NCBI GenBank assembly: GCA_002408385.1
Contig: DHSB01000179.1
Location: forward strand, 17,565-50,704
Length of the DNA stretch: 33,140 bases
Source: Myxococcales bacterium UBA5297
GTDB lineage: Bacteria; Myxococcota; Myxococcia; Myxococcales; UBA5297
Direction: 5' to 3'
Position numbers and translations under genes: made by a program. Position 1 is the stretch's first letter. Every line of letters starts with the position of its first letter. The notes under the pieces are model-generated. The model was not told the DNA's origin. It searched no databases and saw only the letters and a list, made by a program, of their open reading frames with translations. Below are positions 11,104 through 19,448 of the stretch, one piece after another.

Positions 11104-11664
11104 CTACTTGTCGGTCACCGGAACCACGTCGTTGCGGCGATTGAGCTGGTAGTCGTCCTCGGTCTTGCCCGGGGCAAGAGGTCTCGCTTCACCGTTGCTC
11201 ATGCAGGTGACCTGCTGCGGGCTGACCTGCAGCAAGACGAGGTAGTTGCGCGCATTGCACGCGCGCCTATAGCCGAGGTCGTAGTTGTACTCGACTGCGC
11301 CCCGGTCGTCGGCGTTGCCCTCGATGCGGATTCGGAAGGCGGGATAGCGCCGCAGGATCTCGGCGACCCGCCGCAGCTTGACCTTGCCCTCGTTGGAGAG
11401 CTCGGCCTTGTCGGTCTCGAAGAACACCGCGGTGCCGTCGAGCGCGCGGCTCGCCTCGATGATCTCCTGCCGCGCGCGCTCGGTGTCGCGCTGCTGCGGC
11501 GAGAAGTCGAGCTGCATCACCATCGGCACCGCCTCGGGTGTCGGCGCCGGCGCTCCGCCCGCGGCCGAGTCGACCGTCACCCGCGCGACCGCGCAGCCGG
11601 AGGCCATCACCGCGGCCGCAAGCGCGATCATCCGGCGAGCGGCGCAAGGTTGCGCGAGTTTCAT
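11104..11664 (-). CDS. OmpA/Pal-family peptidoglycan-binding lipoprotein
   Basis: A 186-residue predicted outer-membrane lipoprotein. The signal peptide is MKLAQPCAARRMIALAAAVM then ASGC with Cys24 as the lipidated residue. A Pro/Ala linker and a charged segment (residues 50-75) lead to an OmpA C-terminal domain at about residues 78-186. The hallmark is IEGNADDRGAVEYNYDLGYR then RACNARNYLV: Asp119 and Arg133/134 sit where this family contacts diaminopimelate of peptidoglycan. Two Cys (136 and about 155) may form a disulfide. GGAGGGGTCAA before ATG 11664 decides the start; the frame extends further upstream without protein character. It is not beside tol genes, so it is better called Pal-like than Pal itself. 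Confidence 0.85.
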   Translation of the reverse strand: MKLAQPCAARRMIALAAAVMASGCAVARVTVDSAAGGAPAPTPEAVPMVMQLDFSPQQRDTERARQEIIEASRALDGTAVFFETDKAELSNEGKVKLRRVAEILRRYPAFRIRIEGNADDRGAVEYNYDLGYRRACNARNYLVLLQVSPQQVTCMSNGEARPLAPGKTEDDYQLNRRNDVVPVTDK

Positions 11665-11845
11665 TTGACCCCTCCCACGGGACACCTGGGTCCCTCCCAC
11701 TCCGCGCCTCTAGTCGAGCGCTTTTCATCAGGACGGTAGCCATGTGAGAAGGGCCCCGCCAACCCGTGGAACAGAGGCACGCCCGGCCCGCGCGCGCACG
11801 CCCGGGGGCCGTCCGGACGGCGAGGAGGCGGCGCAAAGAAGTCGA

Positions 11846-11872
11846 CCGGCCGCCCGAGCAACGAGCGGCCGG
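11846..11872 (-). terminator. hairpin after the barrel protein gene
   Basis: CCGGCCGC (11846-11853) pairs with GCGGCCGG (11865-11872) around an 11-nt loop. On the minus strand it is followed by TCGACTTCTTTGC, a poor T tract. It begins about 30 bp beyond the stop of the 11902-12819 gene and fits a terminator for it. Confidence 0.55.
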
Positions 11873-11901
11873 AAGAGAGCGCGGCGGCGAGTTGCGGCCG
11901 A

Positions 11902-12819
11902 TCAGAAGACGAGCGTGGCGCCCAGGTACGGCCCGCGGAGACAGTCGACGGTCTGCATGCCCTCGAGCACCTTCGCGTCGAGCCACAGGCTGCGCCAGCC
12001 ACCCTCGACTCTCAGCGCGCCCAGGCCCAGGAACAGACCCGCCCAGGTCTCGATGCGCTTGTGCGGCAACGGCGCGTACCGCGCGCCGCCCTCGACGCCC
12101 AAAGAGCCGATGAGCCGCAAGTCGCCGGTGAGCCCCACGTCGGGGCCGATGGCCGCGGTCGTCGGTCCGAAGGCCGCGCTGGCGCCGCCCTCGAGGCGCA
12201 CCCGGCCTCGCGAGCCGGAGAGCGGCGCGTACGTCAGGTGGGCCTCGACGAGCTTGAGGCTCTCCAGCCCCGCCGAGCGGTCTGTGGCGCGGGCGAAGAC
12301 CCCGCTCGCCCCCAGGTGCAAGCCGAGCCGCTTGCCCTCGGTGACGACGGTGACTCCCACGATGGCCCCGTCAGGATGCGCCTGGACGTTCGCTCCGAGC
12401 ATGGTGCGCGACAGGTCCGGCTCGGCCGCGGCCTGCGCGACCGGAGCGGGCGGAGGCGCGACGTAGACCGGCGGCGGCGCGACATAGACCGGCGCCGGAG
12501 CGGGGACGGGAACCGGGATCGGCACGATGGGCGCTGGGACCGGCAGCGGCACAGGAACGACGGGCGCAGCGAAGGGAACGGGCGCGAGGTAGCTGTACCC
12601 GGCGGCGTGGAGGTGGCGCCGCACGTGGCGCTGACGGCGGTGTTCGCGCTTGTGGTAGCGGTACATCTCCCGATGCGCCTTGGCCGCGGCTCTGTGGTCG
12701 GGCACCGGCGCCACGTAGACACCGGGCGGGGCCACCGGAACCGCCTCGTGGTCGGCCAGCGCGACCGCTGGGGTGATGATCGCCACTGCGAGCATCGCGA
12801 CGAAGAACTTGGGCTGCAT
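11902..12819 (-). CDS. secreted Pro-rich outer-membrane barrel protein
   Basis: A 305-residue exported protein. A signal peptide (MQPKFFVAMLAVAIITPAVA, cleavage near ALA-DHE) is followed by a His/Arg-rich basic segment (about residues 45-70: HREMYRYHKREHRRQRHVRR). Next is a Pro/Val/Ala low-complexity linker with repeats of PVYVAPPP (about 80-128), and last a ~170-residue C-terminal domain. The last domain alternates short hydrophobic strands and turns (LGLHLGASGVFARATDRSAG, RVRLEGGASAAFG, LRVEGGWRSLWLDAKVLEGM) and ends GATLVF with a terminal Phe, as beta-barrels recognised by the BAM machinery do. GGAGGAGCGGG precedes ATG 12819. I recognise the architecture, not a specific family. Confidence 0.75.
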   Translation of the reverse strand: MQPKFFVAMLAVAIITPAVALADHEAVPVAPPGVYVAPVPDHRAAAKAHREMYRYHKREHRRQRHVRRHLHAAGYSYLAPVPFAAPVVPVPLPVPAPIVPIPVPVPAPAPVYVAPPPVYVAPPPAPVAQAAAEPDLSRTMLGANVQAHPDGAIVGVTVVTEGKRLGLHLGASGVFARATDRSAGLESLKLVEAHLTYAPLSGSRGRVRLEGGASAAFGPTTAAIGPDVGLTGDLRLIGSLGVEGGARYAPLPHKRIETWAGLFLGLGALRVEGGWRSLWLDAKVLEGMQTVDCLRGPYLGATLVF

Positions 12820-13292
12820 CCCGCTCCTCCATCTCTGTCAGGTGTTTGCCGACGAGTTGGTTGCCGGCCGCGCTTGAAGCGATCAAACGAACGAGCCCGC
12901 TGGCGCTTGCTGCGCCCGACGGCCCGCCTGCCGACGCCGGTGCACTACACCAGACCCGCCCCCCGGGTTACAGCAAGCTCGGCGGCCAGAGACCTGGCGG
13001 CAACCCACGGCATCGGGCGAAGGAAAAAAAAAGGCGCACCGTCCCGTCGGCCACCTTTGCGCAACCCGGCAAAGCCAACTCCAGGGCGGCCGGGGGGCGG
13101 GCGACTCGCATCGGGAACCATTCGGGATTTCGCCCCATCGCGGAGCGCTGAGCCGCGCAGCGCGCCGATGGTCCCCCAGGAGGTGCGCCGGCTCGTGTCC
13201 TCGCGTACGTCGTGCCGCGCCTGACCTCTAAGGCGTGGGCAAACTACGGCGAGGCCGGCGCGAAGAGGCTCGTTGGCGATCCAGCGTCGGGC
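12820..13292. other. intergenic region
   Basis: This 473-bp stretch lies between the ligase stop and the start of the barrel protein gene (both on the minus strand). It has a run of nine A at 13024-13032. No gene, repeat copy or strong promoter was recognised, although the barrel-gene promoter must lie in its left part. Confidence 0.45.
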
Positions 13293-14369
13293 TCAGCGCG
13301 CCTTTTCATCGATCGCCTCGAGCCCTCGGGTTTCTTCAGCCCCGGGTGTCGCCAGCGGCATCGGGCGGCGGCCGCCTCGCGGCAGCGAGAGCTGCTCGTA
13401 GGTGCACTCCCGGGGCTCCTTGTCCGGGCGCCAGCGCTGGAACTGAGCCGCGTGGCGAAATCGCTCGCCCTGCAGCTTGTCGAGCTTCACCTCGCACACG
13501 AGCCGCGGGGCGACCGAGACAAAGCCGAGCTTGTGCCCGCGATTCCAGCGGCTCGGTCCACCGGGCCCCTTGCCCTCGGCAAATCCCGCGCGGCCCTCGA
13601 AGGGCCGCAGCCGCTCGAGGATCTCGCGACGCTGCGGAGCCGAAAACGCCGAGGCGAAGCCGACGTAGACAAGCTCGCCCTGCGCGTCGTAGAGGCCAAG
13701 CAGGATGGAGCCGACGCCCCCGCCCTTCGCCGCCGGCCGGTAGCCGCCGATGACGCAGTCGGCGGTGCGCTCGTGCTTCACCTTCACCATCACGCGCTCG
13801 CCCGGGACGTAGACCTGCCCGGCCCGCTTGGCGACCACGCCCTCGATGCCCGCGCCCTCGAGCTGCTCGTACCAACGCCGCGCGATCTCCGGGTCGGAGG
13901 TCTGCGCCGTGAGATAGACCCTCGGCCCGCCCTCCAGGACGCGCTCGAGCAGACGCCGCCGCTCCGAGAACGGCTTCTCGAGCAGGCTCCTCTCCTCGAC
14001 GGCGAGCAGGTCGAAGGCGACGAACGAGGCGGGAGTCTCGACCGACAGCTTGCGCACCCGCGAGGCCGCCGGGTGGATGCGCTGGAGGAGTGCGTCGAAG
14101 TCGAGGCCCGCCGAAGTCTCGATGACGATCTCGCCGTCGAGCACACACCGAACCGGAGTCGCTTGGCGCAGCGCCTCGATCAGCTCGGGGAAGTAGCGCT
14201 CGAGTGGCTGTCCGTTTCGGCTGACGAGTCGCAACCTCTCGCCTTCGCGAAAGACGATGGCGCGAAACCCGTCCCACTTCGGTTCGTACAGCCAGCCCTC
14301 GCCGAGCGGGAGGTCGGCCTGCAGCCGGGCGAGCATCGGCGCGAGCGGGGGTTCGATGGGCAGGGCCAT
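13293..14369 (-). CDS. ATP-dependent DNA ligase (LigC/LigD-ligase-domain type)
   Basis: A 358-residue stand-alone ligase. The nucleotidyltransferase domain has motif I EPKWDGFRA with the adenylated Lys31. Motif Ia is SRNGQPLERYFPEL, motif III is FVAFDLLAVE, motif IV is EGVVAKR and motif V is VMVKVKHERTADCVIGG. An OB-fold follows (GSILLGLYDAQGELVYVGFA) and the typical C-terminal VCEVKLDKLQGERFRHAAQF then QRWRPDK. The length and order fit LigC-type enzymes or the ligase part of LigD, which seal nicks or breaks in DNA end joining or base repair in non-replicative roles. No Ku, polymerase or nuclease gene is adjacent. ATG 14369 starts just before the conserved LAPMLARL; only a weak ribosome-binding site (TTAGAG) is seen. 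Confidence 0.92.
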   Translation of the reverse strand: MALPIEPPLAPMLARLQADLPLGEGWLYEPKWDGFRAIVFREGERLRLVSRNGQPLERYFPELIEALRQATPVRCVLDGEIVIETSAGLDFDALLQRIHPAASRVRKLSVETPASFVAFDLLAVEERSLLEKPFSERRRLLERVLEGGPRVYLTAQTSDPEIARRWYEQLEGAGIEGVVAKRAGQVYVPGERVMVKVKHERTADCVIGGYRPAAKGGGVGSILLGLYDAQGELVYVGFASAFSAPQRREILERLRPFEGRAGFAEGKGPGGPSRWNRGHKLGFVSVAPRLVCEVKLDKLQGERFRHAAQFQRWRPDKEPRECTYEQLSLPRGGRRPMPLATPGAEETRGLEAIDEKAR

Positions 14370-14607
14370 GCTCTAACGCTGCGCACCGGGCCGCGGGCCG
14401 ACCCCGGGCGAGAGCGCTCTCGACGCCTGCGCCCAGAGCAGCGCCCACCGCCCTCGAGGTCTGTCGCGAAATCACCTTGACCTCGGCTCGCCATCCCGCT
14501 CCCAGCCTCCCGAGGAACGAGTGAGGCGGAGTCGAAAAGGCCCTTGTATCCGGTCCCCCGAGACGCCGGCTCTCGCTCGAAGGGCTCTTCGACGCAGCTT
14601 CACGTCC

Positions 14608-15744
14608 TCAGCGAGCGAGCCGCGCGCGCTCCGAGTCGAGCCTGCCCATCTCCCACGCACCGGATGCAGACCACCGCGCCCCGTCCGACGGCACCTCGAC
14701 GCGCGCGATCTCCCAATCACCCAGCCGCACGAGGACCGTCGCGCTCGGCTGCGCCTCGGGCGTGCGCTGGACGAGGATGCGGTAGTCGCCCTCGCCCGCG
14801 GGCACCTCGAAGCGCGACTCGTACTCGTCGCCGCTCCCCGCACACCAGGGCGGCGCGTCGGCTGCGCCGAAGACGCAGCGAGATCCTCCCCGCTCAAGAA
14901 CCAGGCTCAAGCCGAGAGCGCCGTCCGGCTCCTCGGCCCTCAAAACGAGCTGATAGGCGGCGCTGCCCGCTGCGACCTCGACGCGCTGCAGGCTCGCCTG
15001 CCCGTCGGCCGCTCGCGCCTGCACACCGAGTAGGTACGCGCCTGGCCTGTCCGTCCCCAGCACGGCTCGCGGACCCTCAGACTCGACCCGCGCCGCGGAG
15101 CCTTCAGGCCTGCCGAGCAAGCTCCAAGACCAGGCGACGACGCCCTCTCCCCTCGCCTCACATTCGACCCGGTCGCCGGGGCTCGGATGGAGCACCGGCC
15201 CGGCGCTCCTCCATGGCTCGGGCGAGGCCGTGCGGCACGAAAGGCGGATCTCGGGCGGGGCGAGGCAGCCCGGCCGCACACGCCTCTCGACGACAAAGCG
15301 CACCGTTCCCTCCCAGCGCGGCACCGTGACGAGGTGGAAGGGATGGGTCGGGCCTTGGGCAAGCGGACAACCAGGCGCCGGCGAGCTCTCGACTACCTCG
15401 ACGATCTGCTCGGCCCCGGCGCGCACGACGCGCTCGATGCGCATCGAGTGGCCCGCCGTCGGCTTGCGACCCGCGAAGGCCACCAGGACCATCTGCTCGG
15501 AGAAGTCGAGCGCCGGTGCGCGCTGCGGCGCGCGCCAGAGCCCGTCCCACTCCGGGCGCGTGCGCACGACGAGGAGGGCGCGGTGGCGCGAGCCCCCGTG
15601 CTGCTCGAAAGAGCGCCCCATCGCGATGGGCTCGCCGCCGAGCCGCGGTCCGCCGCGGCTCTCCTCGACGATGGTTCGGTTGACGGCAGGGCAACCGAGA
15701 ATGGCGGCGGCGAAAAGACAGGCAGCGAATCGCAAGCGTGGCAT
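14608..15744 (-). CDS. lipoprotein with PrcB-like and PKD-like domains
   Basis: A 378-residue predicted lipoprotein: MPRLRFAACLFAAAILGC with Cys18 as lipid site. Residues about 50-165 match the PrcB C-terminal type domain: RTRPEWDGLWRAPQRAPALD then FSEQMVLVAFAGRKPTAGHS, followed by paired strands ending in FHLVTVPRWEGTVRFVVE. In that family the domain is found in secreted protease-associated proteins. Next comes a beta-sandwich resembling PKD (PGDRVECEARGEGVVAWSWS to PGAYLLGVQARAADGQ), and then a pre-peptidase-C-like domain (YESRFEVPAGEGDYRILVQR). ATG 15744 is chosen from the signal peptide. The frame is open to 15843, but that part is a dispersed repeat. A TAGCAT box at 15753-15758 is close enough to suggest a very short leader. 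No protease gene is adjacent. Confidence 0.8.
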   Translation of the reverse strand: MPRLRFAACLFAAAILGCPAVNRTIVEESRGGPRLGGEPIAMGRSFEQHGGSRHRALLVVRTRPEWDGLWRAPQRAPALDFSEQMVLVAFAGRKPTAGHSMRIERVVRAGAEQIVEVVESSPAPGCPLAQGPTHPFHLVTVPRWEGTVRFVVERRVRPGCLAPPEIRLSCRTASPEPWRSAGPVLHPSPGDRVECEARGEGVVAWSWSLLGRPEGSAARVESEGPRAVLGTDRPGAYLLGVQARAADGQASLQRVEVAAGSAAYQLVLRAEEPDGALGLSLVLERGGSRCVFGAADAPPWCAGSGDEYESRFEVPAGEGDYRILVQRTPEAQPSATVLVRLGDWEIARVEVPSDGARWSASGAWEMGRLDSERARLAR

Positions 15745-15766
15745 CGGGGACCATGCTAGTGCCGGG

Positions 15767-15849
15767 GCGCGATCTTCGGAAACCTCTCGCCTCGGGAAGC
15801 CTGTCCGCGCCTCTGCTCGATTCCTCGACGGGCGCATTGCCATGCGCCC
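15767..15849 (+). repeat. dispersed intergenic repeat, type A copy 2
   Basis: It starts GCGCGATCTTCGGAAACCTC and ends TGCTCGATTCCTCGACGGGC followed by GCATTGCCATGCGCC. It matches 8877-8954. It lies just upstream of the lipoprotein gene at 14608-15744 and covers the expected -35 region of that gene. Confidence 0.75.
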
Positions 15850-15890
15850 CTACCGCCCTGCGACCGATCGCTTGTTCAGTCCCCCGGTCG

Positions 15891-17981
15891 CTACAGCGCG
15901 TCGGAGTCCGGGTTGCGCTCGATGACCGCGGCGCCTTGAGCGACTCCCGACCGCAAGAAGCGCATCGAGGTGTCGATGGCCTCGGGCCTATAGAAGATGA
16001 GGAAGTGCGAGTCGTAGTGCCGGTTGGCCGCGTGCGGTCCCCACTGCAGGAAGCCGGCGGTCGCTCCGTTGACGTTGCCGCTCACCGGCGCCTGTTGCGC
16101 CTGAATGCCCGCCCAGGCGTACTCGGGGATGGCCAGAGGCAGCGGCTCGATGGGCGGCAGGCGCGCCGCGAGCGCGAGCGCGTTGGCCGTGCGATAGGGC
16201 GTCTGCTCGTCGTGCAGCCCAGAGGTGAGCATCACGTTCGACGGCTCGCCGAAGGCCGCGTCGCGGTTCCAGTACGGCGCGTAGTTGATGGGGTCGGTCG
16301 CGTCGACGAGAGTCTGGATCAGGGTCATCACCGGGTGTGTCTCGGTGAGCGGCTCGTCGCCTCCCAGCCCGAGCAGATAGGTGATCGCCTCGCGGACATC
16401 GACGATGTCCTTGCGCTCGGTGACCGTGATCGCCAGGCCGCCGCCGGCCCCGGAGAACATCCAGCTCTGGACGTCGTGCTCGATCCCCGCGGCGATGGCG
16501 CCGGTCAGCCCGCCGTGCGAGTGGCCAAAGAACCCGATGCGCTCGGTGTCGAAACAGACCTCCCTGCCGGTCGGGCTGCTGTCGGAGGCCACCTTGAAGC
16601 CCTTCTTGAGCAGCTTGGTGAGCGCGAAGGTGTCGATGGCCGACTGCCGGAAGTTGGCCCGCGAGGACTCGGGGTTCAGGTAGTTGAAGCTCATCGTGTC
16701 GACGTCGAAGCTCTTGCCCTCCATCCGCGCGCCGTGCAGCGGCTGGTCAAGCCCGACGCCGGCCAGCCCGCGTGCGGCGAGCCGACCCGCGGTCTCGTCG
16801 TCGTAGAAGCTGTAGGCGTCGCCGCCGGTGCCGTGCGCGACCTCGACTATCGGGAAGCATCCTCCGCCGGCCGGCGGGTTCTTCGGGAAGGTGAGCACGA
16901 AGCGCAGCCGCTCGGTGCGCGCCGGAGCAGGCACGCCGTCGACCAGGTTGAAGCCGCCGCCCTCGACCGCGTAGGGGATCTCGCCCTTCTGATAGTTCGG
17001 GGAGTCGAAGCTGCCCTCCATCACGTAGTAGGAGACCGCCGAGCCCACCTTCCACTCGAAGGAGCGCTCGAAGAAGAGCCCGCCCGCCGCGCCAACGGGG
17101 AAACCCCAGCGCTGGAGCGCCGGGGTCGGGCGCCGCGCGATCTGCTGGCGGATCGTCGCCAACAGGCCGGTGATGTCCTGCGTGGTGAAGACCGTGGCGA
17201 GCGCGACGCTGGCCGGATCGATCTCGTCGACGGCCAGCCGGCCGCGCAGGGGCGCGAACTGCTCGAGCAGCTCGGCGTAGAGCTCGGCCGAAACCTCGGG
17301 CTTCACCTCCGGCGCGGCCGGCGCCGCGGTCAGCAAGGCGCGCAGGAGGTCCGGGGCGCGCAGCGGGTTGCCGTCGGCGCCCTGGACGGCCCGGGTGAGG
17401 ATGAGCGCGTAGGTCGTCCGCTCGCGCAGCGGAAAACCCCAGACCGGGGCGACCGCGAGGCTGTTCTCGAAGACGTAGCGGCCGGACTTCGCCCAGTACT
17501 CCCAGCGCAGCGGCCGTCGCGCGCCGTACTCGGGCGAGTCCGGGGTGATGTCGATGAGCTGCATCGCCGCGGCGTTCGAGAGGAAAGCGCCCGGGTCGGT
17601 GGGAATCGAGGTCTTGTCGAGTGGTCCGTCGAAGGCGAGGTGGACGGCGCCGTTGGTGCCAAAGCCGTCCAGATCGGCCTCGCCCACCTCGAAGTAGCTG
17701 GTGAGCATCGAGACCGCGTCCGGGTTCGGGAAGTCCGACAGCCGCACGTGCCCGTCGTCGAGCCTTCGGTGATCGGCCGGGAAGGGATAGGCCAGCCATG
17801 TCGCCGCGGGGTTGCCACGCTTGGGGGCGAGCGTGGGGTCGAAGAAAGCGCGCACGCCTGGTTCGGGCCCGCCATCCGGGCCGGCATCCGGGCTGCCGGT
17901 CACCGGCTCGCCGCAGCCCGCGCAGAGCACGAGGATGAGCTGGAGTGCAACGGTTCTCTTCGACGGCCGGGGATTGATCAT
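15891..17981 (-). CDS. large lipoprotein alpha/beta-hydrolase (esterase/lipase-like)
   Basis: A 696-residue predicted surface or periplasmic lipoprotein. The signal peptide is MINPRPSKRTVALQLILVL then CAGC with Cys23, followed by a DAGPDGG linker. Residues 40-350 form an N-terminal region of the kind seen in Ig-like/lipase N domains (VRAFFDPTLAPKRGNPAATW, YPFPADHRRLDDGHVRLSDF). The C-terminal half is an alpha/beta-hydrolase: IVEVAHGTGGD as oxyanion loop, RIGFFGHSHGGLTGAIAAG with nucleophile Ser488, SGLHDEQTPYRTA with the likely acid Asp, and ANRHYDSHF with the His. The large N-terminal part and the hydrolase together resemble bacterial lipases called virulence-factor lipases. The substrate is unknown. 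An in-frame ATG at 17993 is an alternative start; neither has a clear ribosome-binding site. Confidence 0.85.
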   Translation of the reverse strand: MINPRPSKRTVALQLILVLCAGCGEPVTGSPDAGPDGGPEPGVRAFFDPTLAPKRGNPAATWLAYPFPADHRRLDDGHVRLSDFPNPDAVSMLTSYFEVGEADLDGFGTNGAVHLAFDGPLDKTSIPTDPGAFLSNAAAMQLIDITPDSPEYGARRPLRWEYWAKSGRYVFENSLAVAPVWGFPLRERTTYALILTRAVQGADGNPLRAPDLLRALLTAAPAAPEVKPEVSAELYAELLEQFAPLRGRLAVDEIDPASVALATVFTTQDITGLLATIRQQIARRPTPALQRWGFPVGAAGGLFFERSFEWKVGSAVSYYVMEGSFDSPNYQKGEIPYAVEGGGFNLVDGVPAPARTERLRFVLTFPKNPPAGGGCFPIVEVAHGTGGDAYSFYDDETAGRLAARGLAGVGLDQPLHGARMEGKSFDVDTMSFNYLNPESSRANFRQSAIDTFALTKLLKKGFKVASDSSPTGREVCFDTERIGFFGHSHGGLTGAIAAGIEHDVQSWMFSGAGGGLAITVTERKDIVDVREAITYLLGLGGDEPLTETHPVMTLIQTLVDATDPINYAPYWNRDAAFGEPSNVMLTSGLHDEQTPYRTANALALAARLPPIEPLPLAIPEYAWAGIQAQQAPVSGNVNGATAGFLQWGPHAANRHYDSHFLIFYRPEAIDTSMRFLRSGVAQGAAVIERNPDSDAL

Positions 17982-18191
17982 GCGGCCAAGCATACCCGCG
18001 CCCGTCGAGCGGAGGCATCTGTCGCGGCGGGCCAGGGCGCGACCGGGGCGGCCAGGGCTACACCTCTTGGCTGAAGCTGGCCGCGCCCTCAGACCCAACG
18101 AGGATAGCCGGGGCTCCAGGCAGCCCAAACGCCGGGGGCGACTCGGATGGGACCACCGTCCCTGGACAGAGCGCCGGCTGCCGGCGCGCCC

Positions 18192-18212
18192 ACTCAGAAC
18201 TCCCAACTCACC
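18192..18212. repeat. heptamer tandem repeat, three units
   Basis: Consecutive 7-mers ACTCAGA, ACTCCCA and ACTCACC. The same kind of heptamer run occurs at 26146-26180. Together they recall the short heptameric repeats scattered through cyanobacterial and some other genomes. Confidence 0.6.
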
Positions 18213-18277
18213 CCCCCTGGCCGTGCCCGCCTCGGAATCCGGGGCAGGCCAGCACCGGTTCGCGAGCGGCGTCTCCC

Positions 18278-18338
18278 CTGCTCGTTCACATAGTTTGAGC
18301 AGCAAGGGTTTACGCGCACCCCGGTGAGGGTTTAGGGT
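18278..18338 (+). promoter_or_regulatory. candidate promoter and hairpin of the deacetylase operon
   Basis: CTGCTC (18278-18283) and GAGCAG (18297-18302) are inverted around 13 nt, a possible operator. Downstream, TTTACG (18309-18314) and TAGGGT (18333-18338) are 18 bp apart and would start transcription only about 3 nt before the ATG at 18348, consistent with the absence of a ribosome-binding site. The -10 match is weak. Confidence 0.3.
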
Positions 18339-18347
18339 CTGCCGCCA

Positions 18348-19448
18348 ATGCCACCACGACCTACGGTCAAGCGCCGGCGGGCTCTCCAGCCCCGCCGAAT
18401 GCCGGTCGTTTTCGATCACGGCCAGCTCCGGCACCGCCCGCGGTTCGAGTGGGCGACCGGCAAGCGCATCGAGCACCTCGAGCGCGTCACGCGCCCGGGC
18501 CGCATCCTCTCCGCGTTGGAGAGCTCGCACCGCTTCGAGCTGTATGCGCCCCCGGGCCCGCTGCGCCCGCTCGAGCTCGAGCGCACGCACTCTCCGGCCC
18601 TCGTGCGCTACTTGCGCGCTGCCTGCCGGCAGGTCAAGGACGCGACCTTCTACCCGAACGTCTTCCCCAAGCGCTTCTCGGTCACCGCTCCCGAGCAAGG
18701 CCTGGTGCGCGCCGGCTTCTACTGTTTCGACGCCGGCACCCCCATCACCCGCTGGGCCTACAGCTCGGCGCGCTTGTCGGCCGCCTGCGCCACCGAGGCT
18801 GCGCGGATGCTGCTCGAGGGCGAGACGACCGAGGCCTATGCGCTCTGCCGGCCTCCGGGTCACCACGCCGAACACGACCTGTTCGGCGGCTACTGCTACT
18901 TCAACAACGCGGCGCTCGCCGCCAACCGCCTGCGCGACGCGGGCCGGGTTGCCATCGTCGACATCGACTTTCACCACGGCAACGGCACCCAGCAGATCTT
19001 CTATCGCGACGCCCAGGTGCTCTTCGTCTCCATCCACGGCGACCCGCAGCTCTTCTACCCGTACTTCAGCGGCTTTGCCGACGAGGCGGGCGAGGGCCCG
19101 GGCGCGGGGACAAGCTTCAACCTCCCGATGAAGGCCGGGGTGGACGACGCGGGTTACCGCGAGCTCATCGAAGGGCGGGTCTTCCCCATCGTTCGCGCCT
19201 TCAAGCCCGCGAGCCTCGTCGTGTCGGCCGGCTTCGACACCTACGTCGGCGACCCGATAGGCGAGTTCAATCTCTCGACGGCTTTCTTCTCCGAGCTCGG
19301 CGAACGGTTCGCCGGCCTCGGCTCACCGACGGTGATCGTCCAGGAGGGCGGATACCAGATCGCACAACTCGGAACGAACGTGCGGGCGTTTCTCGAAGGC
19401 TTTCTCGAAGGCCGAACGAGCGTCGCCCGCCTTAGGAGGCACAGATGA
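18348..19448 (+). CDS. histone-deacetylase-family amidohydrolase
   Basis: A 366-residue zinc amidohydrolase of the HDAC/acetylpolyamine amidohydrolase/AcuC superfamily, which removes acetyl groups from amines such as acetyl-lysine or acetylpolyamines. Signature motifs: RPPGHHAEHDLFGGYCYFNN with the His172-His173 dyad, VDIDFHHGNGTQQIFY with zinc ligands Asp207 and His209, SAGFDTYVGDP with zinc ligand Asp297, and EGGY with the catalytic Tyr336. All catalytic residues are present. It is cytoplasmic, with no signal peptide. ATG 18348 gives 17 basic residues before MPVVFDHGQL; ATG 18399 is a plausible alternative start, since neither has a clear ribosome-binding site. The stop overlaps the next start by 4 bp (ATGA), so the two genes are translationally coupled. 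The partner is a beta-lysine acetyltransferase, which suggests that acetyl-beta-lysine or a related acetylamine may be the substrate; that is inference. Confidence 0.92.
   Translation: MPPRPTVKRRRALQPRRMPVVFDHGQLRHRPRFEWATGKRIEHLERVTRPGRILSALESSHRFELYAPPGPLRPLELERTHSPALVRYLRAACRQVKDATFYPNVFPKRFSVTAPEQGLVRAGFYCFDAGTPITRWAYSSARLSAACATEAARMLLEGETTEAYALCRPPGHHAEHDLFGGYCYFNNAALAANRLRDAGRVAIVDIDFHHGNGTQQIFYRDAQVLFVSIHGDPQLFYPYFSGFADEAGEGPGAGTSFNLPMKAGVDDAGYRELIEGRVFPIVRAFKPASLVVSAGFDTYVGDPIGEFNLSTAFFSELGERFAGLGSPTVIVQEGGYQIAQLGTNVRAFLEGFLEGRTSVARLRRHR

Larger units (their letters stand above)
17982..18347. other. divergent intergenic region
   Basis: This is the 366-bp control region between the hydrolase lipoprotein (minus) and the deacetylase operon (plus). 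It contains a three-unit heptamer repeat (18192-18212) and a hairpin plus a possible promoter just before 18348. No gene is seen in it. Confidence 0.5.

Noticed and set aside
9086..11152. 688-residue plus-strand frame across the HEAT gene and the following non-coding region
   Set aside because: It is antisense over its first 900 bp and runs through two copies of the dispersed repeat. No ribosome-binding site or recognisable domain.
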